64,000 nucleotides of DNA, taken from positions 16,767 to 80,766 of the forward strand of contig JAXMAF010000022.1 in NCBI GenBank assembly GCA_046350555.1, given 5' to 3'. This DNA is from JAXMAF01 sp046350555. Its GTDB lineage: Bacteria > Planctomycetota > Phycisphaerae > Phycisphaerales > SM1A02. The notes beneath the pieces are model-generated. The model was not told the origin of the DNA. It made no database searches and saw only the letters and a program-made list of their open reading frames with translations. Both the position numbers and the translations under genes were made by a program. Each line of letters opens with the position of its first letter. The first letter of the stretch is position 1. Shown in pieces: positions 53,292 to 61,950 of the stretch.

Positions 53292-54299
53292 CTACGGCAC
53301 CTTGACGTGCTCCAGCACCGTCTTCACGACGTCGTCGCTCGTCCGCGACTCCGCCTCGGCCTCGTAGGTGAGACCGATGCGGTGTCGCAGCACGTCGAGG
53401 GCGACGTCCTTGACGTCCTGTGGCAGCACGAATCCGCGGGCGGCGAGGAAGGCGTTCGCCTTCGCCGCGAGCGTGAGCCCGATCGTCGCCCTCGGCGACG
53501 CGCCGTACTGGACGAGTCCGTCGATGGGCACCTTGGCGGCCTTCGGATCGCGCGTCGCCACCACGAGGTCGACGATGTAGTCCTTGATCTTGTCGTCGAT
53601 GTAGATGCGGTCGACGACGCGGCGGCCGGCGGCGATCGAATCGGGCCGCATGACGGGCGCGATGGAGTGCTTCGGGGCCGTCGTTCCCATGCGGTCGAGG
53701 ATCTGCCGTTCCTGCGACTTCGTTGGATAACCGACGACGAGCTTGAGCATGAAGCGATCGACCTGCGCCTCGGGGAGCGAGTAGGTGCCCTCCTGCTCGA
53801 TGGGATTCTGCGTGGCCAGCACGAGGAACGGATCGGGCAGCTTGAAGGTCTCGCCGCCGATGGTCACCTGCCGCTCCTGCATCGCTTCGAGCAGGGCGCT
53901 CTGCACCTTGGCCGGCGCTCGGTTGATCTCGTCGGCGAGCAGGATGGAGGCGAAGATCGGCCCTTGGCGCACGACGAAGTCGCCGGCGTTCGGCCGATAG
54001 ATCTGCGTGCCCACGAGGTCCGCGGGCAGCAGGTCGGGCGTGAACTGCACGCGCCGGAACGACGCATCGACGCCGGCGGCCAGGCACGCGACCGCCGTGG
54101 TCTTCGCCAGTCCCGGGACGCCTTCGATCAGGATGTGGCCGTTGCAGAGAAGCCCCAGCAGCATTCCATGCAGGAGCTTGTCCTGGCCGACGATGACGGA
54201 ACGGATCTGCTGCTCGAGCAGCCGAAACGGCTTGCTGTGCTCGTTCACGAGCTCCGCGAGCTGCTGCATCTCGGGGTTCGAGGTGGTGAGGGTGGTCAC
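53292..54299 (-). CDS. MoxR-family AAA+ ATPase
   Basis: A 335-residue AAA+ ATPase with Walker A LIEGVPGLAKTTAV, Walker B ILLADEINRAPAKVQSALLE, sensor 1 VLATQNPIEQEGTYSLPEAQ and the family sequence DRFMLKLVVGYPT. A C-terminal lid contains VQYGASPRATIGLTLAAKAN. MoxR proteins remodel partners with VWA domains, and here these would be DUF58, BatA and BatB. It heads the minus-strand Bat operon. The GTG at 54299 (VTTLTTSNPEMQ) was chosen over an in-frame upstream start, because the extra sequence reads as arginine-rich noise across the presumed promoter. Confidence 0.95.
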   Translation of the reverse strand: MTTLTTSNPEMQQLAELVNEHSKPFRLLEQQIRSVIVGQDKLLHGMLLGLLCNGHILIEGVPGLAKTTAVACLAAGVDASFRRVQFTPDLLPADLVGTQIYRPNAGDFVVRQGPIFASILLADEINRAPAKVQSALLEAMQERQVTIGGETFKLPDPFLVLATQNPIEQEGTYSLPEAQVDRFMLKLVVGYPTKSQERQILDRMGTTAPKHSIAPVMRPDSIAAGRRVVDRIYIDDKIKDYIVDLVVATRDPKAAKVPIDGLVQYGASPRATIGLTLAAKANAFLAARGFVLPQDVKDVALDVLRHRIGLTYEAEAESRTSDDVVKTVLEHVKVP

Positions 54300-54494
54300 G
54301 GGGCGAGTGTAGTGGGGTGGTTCACGGAGGGGGCCTGTCGCCGCCTTCGCACGCTTGCTACGCATCCGGTCGCATGATGGATCGCTGGATGCGCCGGTCG
54401 CGCCGCTCCGGCCCGCGAGCTTCGTTCGCCCGGCGTCGACGGAGCGGGATGAACGGACCGGCGTGGACGGCACCCGTGACGCCGACCGACCCGA

Positions 54495-56204
54495 TCACGG
54501 CTCGATCCGGAGTCCGCCCAGCCGTTCGACCGTTCGGCCGAAGGCGTCGGTCGCGACCACGAAGCAGCGCACGATCGTGGCGTGCGCCGGCAGGGGCGAA
54601 GGAAGGTCGATGCCGAACCGACCGTCGTGCAGCTCGGCGGTGCCGCGCCACAGGGCGCGCTCGTTGGCCAGCGGGTAGTTCTCGGTCGCGATCCGTTCGA
54701 GATCGGGGTCGTCGCGGCGCATGGCCGGGACGAGTGGACCGTGCGCGCACGATGGTCGGTCCGTCTCGATGACGACCGTCACCTCGCCCTTCACCGCGCC
54801 GTCGGCGCGTCCGCGCAGCGACGAGCCGTCGAGCCCCAGCTCGTCGGGCTCGCGCGGAGGAAGGGCGAGGCGCGTGCAGGGATCGCCGAGGAGGTTGTAC
54901 ATCCGCGCATGCATGAGCCGCAGCTCGTCGAGCGAGCACGGCCATCGCGTGAGCGCCGCGATCGGACGCACGATCGCATCGATCGTCTCGTCGGTGCCGT
55001 CGCGTTCGAGCATGCCCCGCGTCGCGCGAAGATCGAGTTCGCCGATCGTGTCGACACGGCCCGCGAGGAGCTCGCGCACCAGGTTCTTCTGGAGCGCCGC
55101 GGTTCCGTAGGGATGGGTCGGACGGCTTCCCGCGATCACGGCGATCGGGCCGCCGGGCGCTTCGAGCATCGCCTCGGCGAGCGAGGGCCTGCCATCGGCG
55201 CGATCGAACCAGCCGACCGAGCAGCAGCCGAGGAAGGCGACAGGAAGCGTGCCGCGCGGCGCGGTCAACGCGCCGGCCGGCGCCGTGAGCGACTCGATCG
55301 TGAGCAGCGGCGGTCGCTGCGCGCCCCAGTGCATTCGATCGAGCGACCGTGGCGCGCCATGGCCGAGATAGGTCAGGAAGAGCGCCGGCTCGGCGAAGCG
55401 CCCGGCCACGGTCCGCTCCAGCGACGACGGAGGCGGGCAGTACGGCGAGAGCGGAGAGGCGAAGGTCATGGAGATCGCGAAGCGAACCGGGATCATCGTG
55501 TCGACCATGGATCGGAAGAGCTGCTCCATCACCGCGTCGCCGACGCCGAAGCGACCCTCGCTCGCGACGAAGGTCAGTTGTCCGCGCCACGCGCCGCCCG
55601 GGGCGCTCTCGTAGCGGCGGACCTTCTCGAGCACGGCGAGGGCCTCGTCGTTGGACTGGACCGCGACGCGACCAAGCGCGATGTCCGGCTTCTCGTCGGC
55701 GTCGTCGACGAGCTGGTAGGGATGATCCGACGCGAAGCGCGGGTCCGCCCTGTCGACGAGCCGCGGGTCGGGCTGGTCGAAGAGGAAGGTCGGGATGCAG
55801 CGCCCGGCCGCGGCGCGCGGCGCAGAGTCGGCCTTCGCCGGGCCATCCAACGCCTGTCTCGGCCCCGGCGCACCCGTGGCTGGCGGATCGAGTTTCGTCG
55901 CTGGCGCGATCGTCACATCGCCGAGCAGCAGCACCGCCACGCGCGGCGCGCCCAGTGCCATCGCCTCGCTCGCCGCGGCGCGCACGCGGGTGCGCAGGAG
56001 CTCCGCCGAGAGATCGTTGCCGTCGTCGTCGACGGTCCTGATCGGCGCCACGCTCCAGCCCGTGCTCTCGCGATAGGAGCGCCACGCCGCGGCCGCGGAC
56101 TCGAGCGACGGCGGCGCGACGAGCAGGCACGTCGGCCGCGCGGCCCCGACCGGCGAACCACCTTCCGCGGCGATCAGCACGAGGGCGAGCGCAACCGGGA
56201 CCAT
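54495..56204 (-). CDS. Peptidase family C25 (gingipain-like) protein
   Basis: A 569-residue exported protein. The signal peptide MVPVALALVLIAAEGGSPVG is followed by a C25-like arrangement. A Rossmann-like N-part has LLVAPPSLESAAAAWRSYRE, VAVLLLGDV, PTFLFDQPDPRLVDRADPRF and IALGRVAVQSNDEALAVLEK. The catalytic His is in ALFLTYLGHGAPRSLDRMHW and the catalytic Cys in PVAFLGCCSVGWFDRADGRP, then GPIAVIAGSRPTHPYG. GHG and C-C-S/T-G/x-x-F patterns are those of gingipain and related caspase-fold peptidases. No propeptide or Por secretion signal is seen. The C-terminal domain (VVIETDRPSC onwards) is beta-rich. Confidence 0.8.
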   Translation of the reverse strand: MVPVALALVLIAAEGGSPVGAARPTCLLVAPPSLESAAAAWRSYRESTGWSVAPIRTVDDDGNDLSAELLRTRVRAAASEAMALGAPRVAVLLLGDVTIAPATKLDPPATGAPGPRQALDGPAKADSAPRAAAGRCIPTFLFDQPDPRLVDRADPRFASDHPYQLVDDADEKPDIALGRVAVQSNDEALAVLEKVRRYESAPGGAWRGQLTFVASEGRFGVGDAVMEQLFRSMVDTMIPVRFAISMTFASPLSPYCPPPSSLERTVAGRFAEPALFLTYLGHGAPRSLDRMHWGAQRPPLLTIESLTAPAGALTAPRGTLPVAFLGCCSVGWFDRADGRPSLAEAMLEAPGGPIAVIAGSRPTHPYGTAALQKNLVRELLAGRVDTIGELDLRATRGMLERDGTDETIDAIVRPIAALTRWPCSLDELRLMHARMYNLLGDPCTRLALPPREPDELGLDGSSLRGRADGAVKGEVTVVIETDRPSCAHGPLVPAMRRDDPDLERIATENYPLANERALWRGTAELHDGRFGIDLPSPLPAHATIVRCFVVATDAFGRTVERLGGLRIEP

Positions 56205-56273
56205 GGCGCACAGCGTATCGGAGAATCGTCCCTCGCCGTCGGGTCCAGGCGTCTTCCGGTACCCTCTTCGGCC

Positions 56274-57156
56274 ATGTCGCTTCCGACCATTGCGTTCATC
56301 GGTCTCGGCGTGATGGGTCGCTCGATGGCTGGTCATCTGGCGACCGCCGGGCATCCACTGGTGGTCCACACGCGCACGCGGGCGCGGGCGGACGAGCTCG
56401 TCGCCCGCGGCGCCCGATGGGCGCCGACGCCGCGCGCCGCGGCCGATGGCGCCGAGATCGTCGTCTCGATGGTCGGCCACCCGCACGACGTCGAGGAAGT
56501 CCACCTCGGACGCGAGGGAACGCTCGCTGCCGACCGCGCGCCCCGACTGATCATCGACATGACGACGAGCCGGCCGTCGCTCGCGGTCGCGATCGCGGCG
56601 GCAGGCGCGGGCGCTGGCGGGCGCGCTGGACGCGCCGGTGAGCGGCAGGGGATCGGCGCTCGGCGCCACGCTCTCGATCATGGTCGGAGGCGAGGCGGGC
56701 GACGTCGCCTCGGCGCGACCGATCCTGGAGCGCCTCGGCAAGACGATCGTCCATCACGGCGGCGCCGGCGCCGGGCAGCATGCGAAGATGGTCAACCAGA
56801 TCCTGATCGCCGCCAACATGATGGGCGTCTGCGAGGGGTTGCTCTACGCGGGCCGCGCCGGGCTCGATCCCGCGAAGGTCATCGAGTCGGTGGGCGGCGG
56901 GGCCGCGGGATCGTGGTCGATCAACAACCTCGGCCCGCGCATCGTGCGGCGCGACTTCGAGCCGGGCTTCTACGTCGAGCACTTCATCAAGGACCTCTCG
57001 ATCGCCCTCGACGAGGCGGCGCGGATGGGCATCGCGATGCCGGCGCTGGCGCTCGCCAGGCAGCTCTACGAGGCGGTGCGCGCCCAGGGCATGGGCCGCA
57101 AGGGCACCCAGGCGCTGGCGCTGGCGCTCGAGCGACTCAGCGCGCCGATCGGCTGA
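56274..57156 (+). CDS. NAD-binding beta-hydroxyacid dehydrogenase (one frameshift)
   Basis: Belongs to the 3-hydroxyisobutyrate/2-hydroxy-3-oxopropionate dehydrogenase family. The Rossmann motif is IAFIGLGVMGRSMAGHLATA. Next come VSMVGHPHDVEEV, IIDMTTSRPSLAVAIAAA, the substrate-binding DAPVSGRGSALGATLSIMVG, HHGGAGAGQHAKMVNQILIA (with catalytic Lys) and KDLSIALDEAARMGIAMPAL. Between IAAA and LAGALDAP (about 56595-56615) the frame shifts by +1, consistent with one inserted base. Joined, it is about 293 residues, the family length. The substrate is undetermined. It is divergent from the C25 gene. Confidence 0.85.
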
Positions 57157-57204
57157 GCGCGGGATCGGACGAGCCCGGCCGCCGTCCACCTACCGTGCAC
57201 GGCG

Positions 57205-58071
57205 ATGCCCACGCTGACCCTCGCCCACTCGCCCGATCCGGACGACGCCTTCATGTGGTGGCCGCTGCTGGCGCTCGACGGGAGGTCGCCCGCGATCGAC
57301 ACGGGGAGGTTCCGGTTCGAGACGACGGCGCTCGACATCGAGCTGCTCAACCAGCGCGCGGAGCGCGCGGAGTTCGACATCACCGCGATCTCGTGTGCGC
57401 AGTACGCGCGGGTGCAGCGTCGCTACGCCCTCACCGGCTGCGGCGCGAGCGTCGGCGACGGCTACGGACCGAAGCTCGTGGCCCGCGCACCGATGGCGCT
57501 GGCGCGGCTGGGCGAGCCCGACGCGGTGCTCGCGGTGCCGGGAACGCGCACCACCGCGTTCATGACGGCGTCGCTGCTGCTCGGTCCCGGCACGTTCCGT
57601 CACGCCGTGGTGCCATTCGACGAGATCATCCGTCGCGTCGCCGCCGGGGAGTTCACGGCCGGCATCGTGATCCACGAGGGACAGCTCACCTTCCAGGAGA
57701 GCGGCCTCGTGCTGTTGCGGGATCTCGGCGCGTGGTGGCGCGAGCGCACCGGGCTTCCGCTGCCGCTGGGCGCGAACGCGATCAAGCGCGATCTCGACGA
57801 TCGCTTCGGCCCCGGAACGGTGCGCGAGGTCACGGAGACGCTCGCGCGCAGCGTCGCGCACGCCCTCGGTCATCGCGACGCGTCGGTCCGCTACGCGCTT
57901 GGCTTCGCCCGCGACATGGACGCCGCGACCGCGGACCGGTTCGTGACGATGTACGTGAACCACTGGACGCTCGACTACGGTCCGCGCGGCCGGGACGCCG
58001 TCCGGCGGCTTCTTGCCGAGGCGCATGCGGCCGGGCTCGGGCCCGCGGTCGACGAGGTGACGTTCGTGTAG
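57205..58071 (+). CDS. mqnD: 1,4-dihydroxy-6-naphthoate synthase (menaquinone, futalosine pathway)
   Basis: A 288-residue MqnD-family protein. The start MPTLTLAHSPDPDDAFMWWP is the family hallmark. It also has DIELLNQRAERAEFDITAIS, CGASVGDGYGPKLVARAP, VPGTRTTAFMTASLLLGPG and GIVIHEGQLTFQESGLVLLR, all corresponding to conserved blocks. MqnD acts late in futalosine-route menaquinone synthesis, cleaving the cyclic intermediate to 1,4-dihydroxy-6-naphthoate. Other mqn genes are not in this window. The protein has a periplasmic-binding-protein fold without signal peptide. It is followed after 43 bp by the DUF3418 gene. Confidence 0.88.
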   Translation: MPTLTLAHSPDPDDAFMWWPLLALDGRSPAIDTGRFRFETTALDIELLNQRAERAEFDITAISCAQYARVQRRYALTGCGASVGDGYGPKLVARAPMALARLGEPDAVLAVPGTRTTAFMTASLLLGPGTFRHAVVPFDEIIRRVAAGEFTAGIVIHEGQLTFQESGLVLLRDLGAWWRERTGLPLPLGANAIKRDLDDRFGPGTVREVTETLARSVAHALGHRDASVRYALGFARDMDAATADRFVTMYVNHWTLDYGPRGRDAVRRLLAEAHAAGLGPAVDEVTFV

Positions 58072-58114
58072 GAGCCAATGTCGTCGCGCGCCATCGACCC
58101 GTACGATCGCCCCC

Positions 58115-60463
58115 GTGTCCGCGCCGGCGTTCAATCCGTTCGAGCGAGTTCCCGGCGCCCCGGTCAATGCCGGCGCGATCCATCGGTGCGTGCTGGCAGG
58201 ATTCCTCGGCCAGATCGGCGCCAAGGGAGAGAACCGCGAGTACTCCGGCCCGCGCGGGCTGCGCTTCGTGCTCTCGCCGGGATCGGTGCTCTTCCGGCAC
58301 GATCCGCCGTGGGTTGTCGCCGCCGAGCTGGTCGAGACGACGCGGCTGTATGCGCGCACCGTCGGGCGGATCCGCTCGGACTGGGTGGAGCGGGTCGCGC
58401 CCGGCCAGGTGCAGCGCGAGCACTTCGAGCCGCACTGGCTGGCCAGCGCCGGCCAGGTCGCCGCGTGGGAGCGCGTCTCGTTGCACGGGCTGGTGCTGGT
58501 CGCGAAGCGGCGCGTCCCCTTCGGCCCGATCGATCCGAAGGCGTCGCGCGACATCTTCATCCAGGAGGCGCTCGTCGACGAGCAGGTTCGCACCGAGGGC
58601 GAGTTTCTCCGACACAACCGCGAGCTGATCGAGGAGCTGGAGAAGCTCGAGGCGAAGAAGCGCGAGCGCACGATGCTCGTCGACCTCCGGGCGCGATTCG
58701 ACTTCTACGACCGGCACGTTCCCGCGGACGTTCACAGCACGCCGTCGTTCGAGAAGTGGCGCAGGCGGGCGGAGCGCGGCAACCCGCGCCTGCTCTTCAT
58801 GACCCGCGCGGACCTCTTGCGTCCGGGCGCCGCAGGCCTTGCGGCGGCGGACTTCCCCGATGTGCTCGAGCTCGATTCCCTGCGGCTTCCGCTCGACTAC
58901 CGGCACGAGCCCGGCGATCCCGACGACGGCATCACCGTCACCGTGCCCATCGGTGCGCTCGGTCGGCTCACCGTCGGACGGCTGGAGTGGCTGGTGCCGG
59001 GCATGCTTCGCGAGAAGGTCGTGGCGCTGCTTCGAACGCTTCCCAAGCGGATCCGGGTCCGCTTCGTGCCGGCCGCCGAATACGCCGACGGCGCCGCGGA
59101 GTCGCTCGCCTTCGGCCACGGGTCGCTGCCGCAGCGGCTGGCGGAATATCTGCATCGGCTGACGGGGACGCCGCTCTCGGATCGCGACTTCGACCTCGCG
59201 CAGCTTCCGGCGCACCTGCGCATGAACGTCCGGGTGCTCGATGCCGAGGGCGCGGTCGCGGCGACCGGGCGCGATCTGACGGCGATCCAGCGGACGCTGG
59301 CGTCGCGGGCGAGCGCGAGCATCCCGAGCGATGGGGCCGCCGCAGCGGCCGCGTTCGCGACGAGCGATGCGGAGGGGTCGTCATCGAGGGGCGCTGCGCG
59401 CGGGACGGGATCCGCCGCAGGAGGACGAGACACCTCGACTGGATCGACCGCGACCGCCGGCGACCTGCCCGTGGCGCCGCGCGAGCGCATGATCCGCTTC
59501 GAGATTCCGTCGCTTCCGGAGCGGGTCGAGGTGCGGCAGGGAGGGATGTCGCTGCCGGCGCATCCAGCGCTGGCCGACGTGGGCGATGCCGTGTCGCTTC
59601 GGCTGCTGCCATCGCCGGACGCCGCGCGGCGCACGCATCGCGCGGGCATCCGGCGGCTGCTGGCGCTGGCGCTGGGCGACGAGATCCGTCCCATGCTCGA
59701 CTTCCTGCCCTCGCCCACGGGCGTGCCGGGCATCGACGGGCTGGCGCTGCTTCACGCGCCGTACGGTCCGCGCGAGGTGCTGGAGCGCGAGCTCGTCGAC
59801 CGCATCGCGGAGCGCGCGGGATCGACAAGCTCCATCGGAGCGCCGCGAGGCTCCGGCGACACGTCCGGCGCGGGCCCCGGAGGCCCGGCGGTCGTCGCGT
59901 CGGGCGCCGTCGCGGGCGGCGCCGGCACCGATCTCGCGACCGTCCGGGACGCGGCCATGCTCGAGGCGATCGCATCGGCGGCGCGTCCGGAGCTCTGGGA
60001 GGCGGGCCGCGAGGTGGTCGATCTGGCGTGGCGCGTGCTTGGGGCGTGCCACGAGATCCTTCGGACGATCGACGCGCCCGCGCCGTCCACCTGGCAGGAC
60101 GCCTTCGACGACGTCGGCGAGCAGCTTGCGGCGCTCTGCCCGCCGCGGTTTCTTGTCGAGACCGATTGGGAGGCGCTCGTGCACTATCCGCGCTACCTCG
60201 CCGCGGTCGTGGTCCGGCTCCAGAAGCTGCGCGAGAGCGGGCACCTCCGCGACCTGCGGTTGATGGCCGAGGTCCGTCCGCACTGGAAGCGCTGCCTCGA
60301 GCATCGCGCCGAGCTGGCGGCATCGGGCCGGACCTCCCCGGAACTCGAGCGGTTCCGCTGGATGATCGAGGAGTTCCGCGTCTCGCTCTTCGCGCAGGAG
60401 CTGCGCACGGCGGCGCCGGTCTCCGCACAGCGGCTCGCGCGGCTCTGGCAGCAGTTGCCCTGA
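58115..60463 (+). CDS. Orphan HrpA C-terminal half (OB-fold plus DUF3418), no helicase domains
   Basis: A 782-residue protein that matches only the C-terminal half of the DEAH RNA helicase HrpA. The N-terminus corresponds to the OB-fold region (AGAIHRCVLAGFLGQIGAKG, SPGSVLFRHDPPWVVAAELV, ETTRLYARTVGRIRSDWVER). DUF3418 then follows: KASRDIFIQEALVDEQVRTE, FLRHNRELIEELEKLEAKKR, MLVDLRARFDFYDRHVPADV, GDPDDGITVTVPIGALGRL, LPAHLRMNVRVLDAEGAVAA. A 55-residue Ala/Ser-rich insert lies at about 400-455 and another at about 570-610. There is no Walker A, DEAH or other RecA-domain motif in or upstream of it, because mqnD fills that space. The GTG at 58115 is the best start. The stop abuts dispersed element copy 6. 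Confidence 0.8.
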   Translation: MSAPAFNPFERVPGAPVNAGAIHRCVLAGFLGQIGAKGENREYSGPRGLRFVLSPGSVLFRHDPPWVVAAELVETTRLYARTVGRIRSDWVERVAPGQVQREHFEPHWLASAGQVAAWERVSLHGLVLVAKRRVPFGPIDPKASRDIFIQEALVDEQVRTEGEFLRHNRELIEELEKLEAKKRERTMLVDLRARFDFYDRHVPADVHSTPSFEKWRRRAERGNPRLLFMTRADLLRPGAAGLAAADFPDVLELDSLRLPLDYRHEPGDPDDGITVTVPIGALGRLTVGRLEWLVPGMLREKVVALLRTLPKRIRVRFVPAAEYADGAAESLAFGHGSLPQRLAEYLHRLTGTPLSDRDFDLAQLPAHLRMNVRVLDAEGAVAATGRDLTAIQRTLASRASASIPSDGAAAAAAFATSDAEGSSSRGAARGTGSAAGGRDTSTGSTATAGDLPVAPRERMIRFEIPSLPERVEVRQGGMSLPAHPALADVGDAVSLRLLPSPDAARRTHRAGIRRLLALALGDEIRPMLDFLPSPTGVPGIDGLALLHAPYGPREVLERELVDRIAERAGSTSSIGAPRGSGDTSGAGPGGPAVVASGAVAGGAGTDLATVRDAAMLEAIASAARPELWEAGREVVDLAWRVLGACHEILRTIDAPAPSTWQDAFDDVGEQLAALCPPRFLVETDWEALVHYPRYLAAVVVRLQKLRESGHLRDLRLMAEVRPHWKRCLEHRAELAASGRTSPELERFRWMIEEFRVSLFAQELRTAAPVSAQRLARLWQQLP

Positions 60464-60568
60464 GACGCGTCCCAGTTGATTCTCGCGCCCGACCCAACCC
60501 AATTCCGCCGCGAGACGCCGCTGTGGGCAGGGGGTCGAACGCATGGAGGTCTTCTGGAATCCGTGTGA
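60462..60568 (+). repeat. Dispersed intergenic element, copy 6
   Basis: Reads GAGACGCGTCCCAGTTGATT, CTCGCGCCCGACCCAACCC, GGGGGTCGAACGCATGGAGG and ends TCTTCTGGAATCCGTGTG. It begins within the stop codon of the DUF3418 gene (TGA at 60461-60463) and fills the gap to the convergent deoxyhypusine-synthase-like gene. Confidence 0.8.
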
Positions 60569-60588
60569 GACGCGTATCACGACACGAG

Positions 60589-61581
60589 CTACTGGTTCAT
60601 CACATACGCGAAGATGAGCGGCGCGACGATCGTGGCGTCGCTCTCGACGATGAACCTCGGCGTGTCGGCGGCGAGCTTGCCCCAGGTGATCTTCTCGTTG
60701 GGCGTGGCGCCCGAGTAGCTGCCGTAGCTCGTGGTCGAGTCGCTGATCTGGCAGAAGTAGCCCCAGAGGGGCACGCTGGTGCGGCGAAGGTCCTGGTGGA
60801 GCATCGGCACGACGCAGATCGGGAAGTCGCCGGCGATGCCGCCGCCGATCTGGAAGAAGCCGATCGATCGCGACGCGCCCTTGCCCGCCTTGGCGTCGGT
60901 CGTCCGCGTGTACCACTCCGCGAGCGACATCATGTACTCGATGCCGCTGCGCACCGTGTGCACGTTGCGCACGTCGCCCTCGATGCAGTGGGCGGCGTAG
61001 ATGTTGCCGAGCGTCGAATCCTCCCAGCCCGGCACGAAGATCGGCAGGTCCTTCTCCGCCGCGGCCATGAGCCAGGAGTCCTTGGGGTCGATCTCGTAGT
61101 GCTTCCTGAGCTTGCCCGAGAGGAGGATGCGATAGAAGAACTCGTGCGGGAAGTGGCGGCGACCCTCGCGCTCGGCGGCGGTCCACTCCTCGAGCACCGC
61201 ATGCTCCAGCCGGCGGATCGCCTCCTCCTCGGGAATGCACGTGTCCGTCACGCGGTTGAGGTGGCGGTCGTGGAGCCTGACCTCCTCGCTTGGCGTCAGC
61301 TCGCGCCAGTTGGGCACGCGCACGTAGTGGGTGTGGGCGACGAGGTTGAAGACATCCTCCTCGAGGTTGGCGCCGGTGCAGCAGATCGCGTGCACCTTGT
61401 CGCGGCGGATCATCTCCGCGAGCGAGAGCCCCAGCTCGGCGGTGCTCATCGCGCCCGCGAGCGTGACGAGCATCCGACCGCCCGTCTCGACGTGGCGCTT
61501 GTACGCCTCGGATGCGTCGATGACCGTGGCCGCGTTGAAGTGTCGATAGTGGTGCCGGATGAAATCGGTGATGGGGGGCAT
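60589..61581 (-). CDS. Deoxyhypusine-synthase-like protein
   Basis: A 330-residue protein of the deoxyhypusine synthase fold. Recognisable parts are ITDFIRHHYRHFNAATVIDA, LVTLAGAMSTAELGLSLAEM, the NAD-contacting CCTGANLEEDVFNLVAH, PIFVPGWEDSTLGNIYAAHC, IGFFQIGGGIAGDFPICVVP and the active-site lysine block SGATPNEKITWGKLAADT. In eukaryotes and archaea the enzyme modifies eIF5A. Bacteria lack eIF5A, and their homologues are implicated in polyamine (homospermidine-type) metabolism, which is the likelier role here. The ATG at 61581 is preferred because the upstream frame runs into the hairpin repeat region. Confidence 0.85.
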   Translation of the reverse strand: MPPITDFIRHHYRHFNAATVIDASEAYKRHVETGGRMLVTLAGAMSTAELGLSLAEMIRRDKVHAICCTGANLEEDVFNLVAHTHYVRVPNWRELTPSEEVRLHDRHLNRVTDTCIPEEEAIRRLEHAVLEEWTAAEREGRRHFPHEFFYRILLSGKLRKHYEIDPKDSWLMAAAEKDLPIFVPGWEDSTLGNIYAAHCIEGDVRNVHTVRSGIEYMMSLAEWYTRTTDAKAGKGASRSIGFFQIGGGIAGDFPICVVPMLHQDLRRTSVPLWGYFCQISDSTTSYGSYSGATPNEKITWGKLAADTPRFIVESDATIVAPLIFAYVMNQ

Positions 61582-61680
61582 GGTGGGAGACTCCGGCGGC
61601 AACGTAGCAGATCGCGTCGCACCTGCGCGGGGCGGGGCGGGACGGGACGCCTGACGTGACGTCGCGCGTGGGTCGAGGGG

Positions 61681-61903
61681 AATCGGGAAGCCGCTGCGCG
61701 GCGGAGTCGGGGACTCCGTCCGAGGTCGGGCGCATCCCGCGCGCACCGCGCCATGGGGCTGGCGCGCCAGCAGCCACCTTCGACGACGGACGGAGTCCCC
61801 GACTCCTGACTCCGCCGCGCAGCGGCTTCCCACGTCCGCCGCGCAGCGGCTTCCCACGTCCGCCGCGCAGCGGCCTCCCACGTCCCCCGCGCAGCGGCCC
61901 CCC
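61681..61903. repeat. Hairpin-forming inverted repeat plus four 24-bp direct repeats
   Basis: The left arm (61681-61723) GGAAGCCGCTGCGCGGCGGA plus GTCGGGGACTCCGTCCGA is repeated inverted at about 61787-61832. From 61811 the sequence TCCGCCGCGCAGCGGCTTCC is repeated with a 24-bp period about four times (to about 61903), each unit itself containing the self-complementary GCCGCGCAGCGGC. This fills the 369-bp gap between two minus-strand genes, where no gene is seen. The core GAGTCGGGGACTCCGTCCG resembles the arm core of the 17-kb element. Confidence 0.8.
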
Positions 61904-61950
61904 GAGTCCCTTTCCAACGCACCCGCCGATTCACACGCGTCCGCGGCCGA

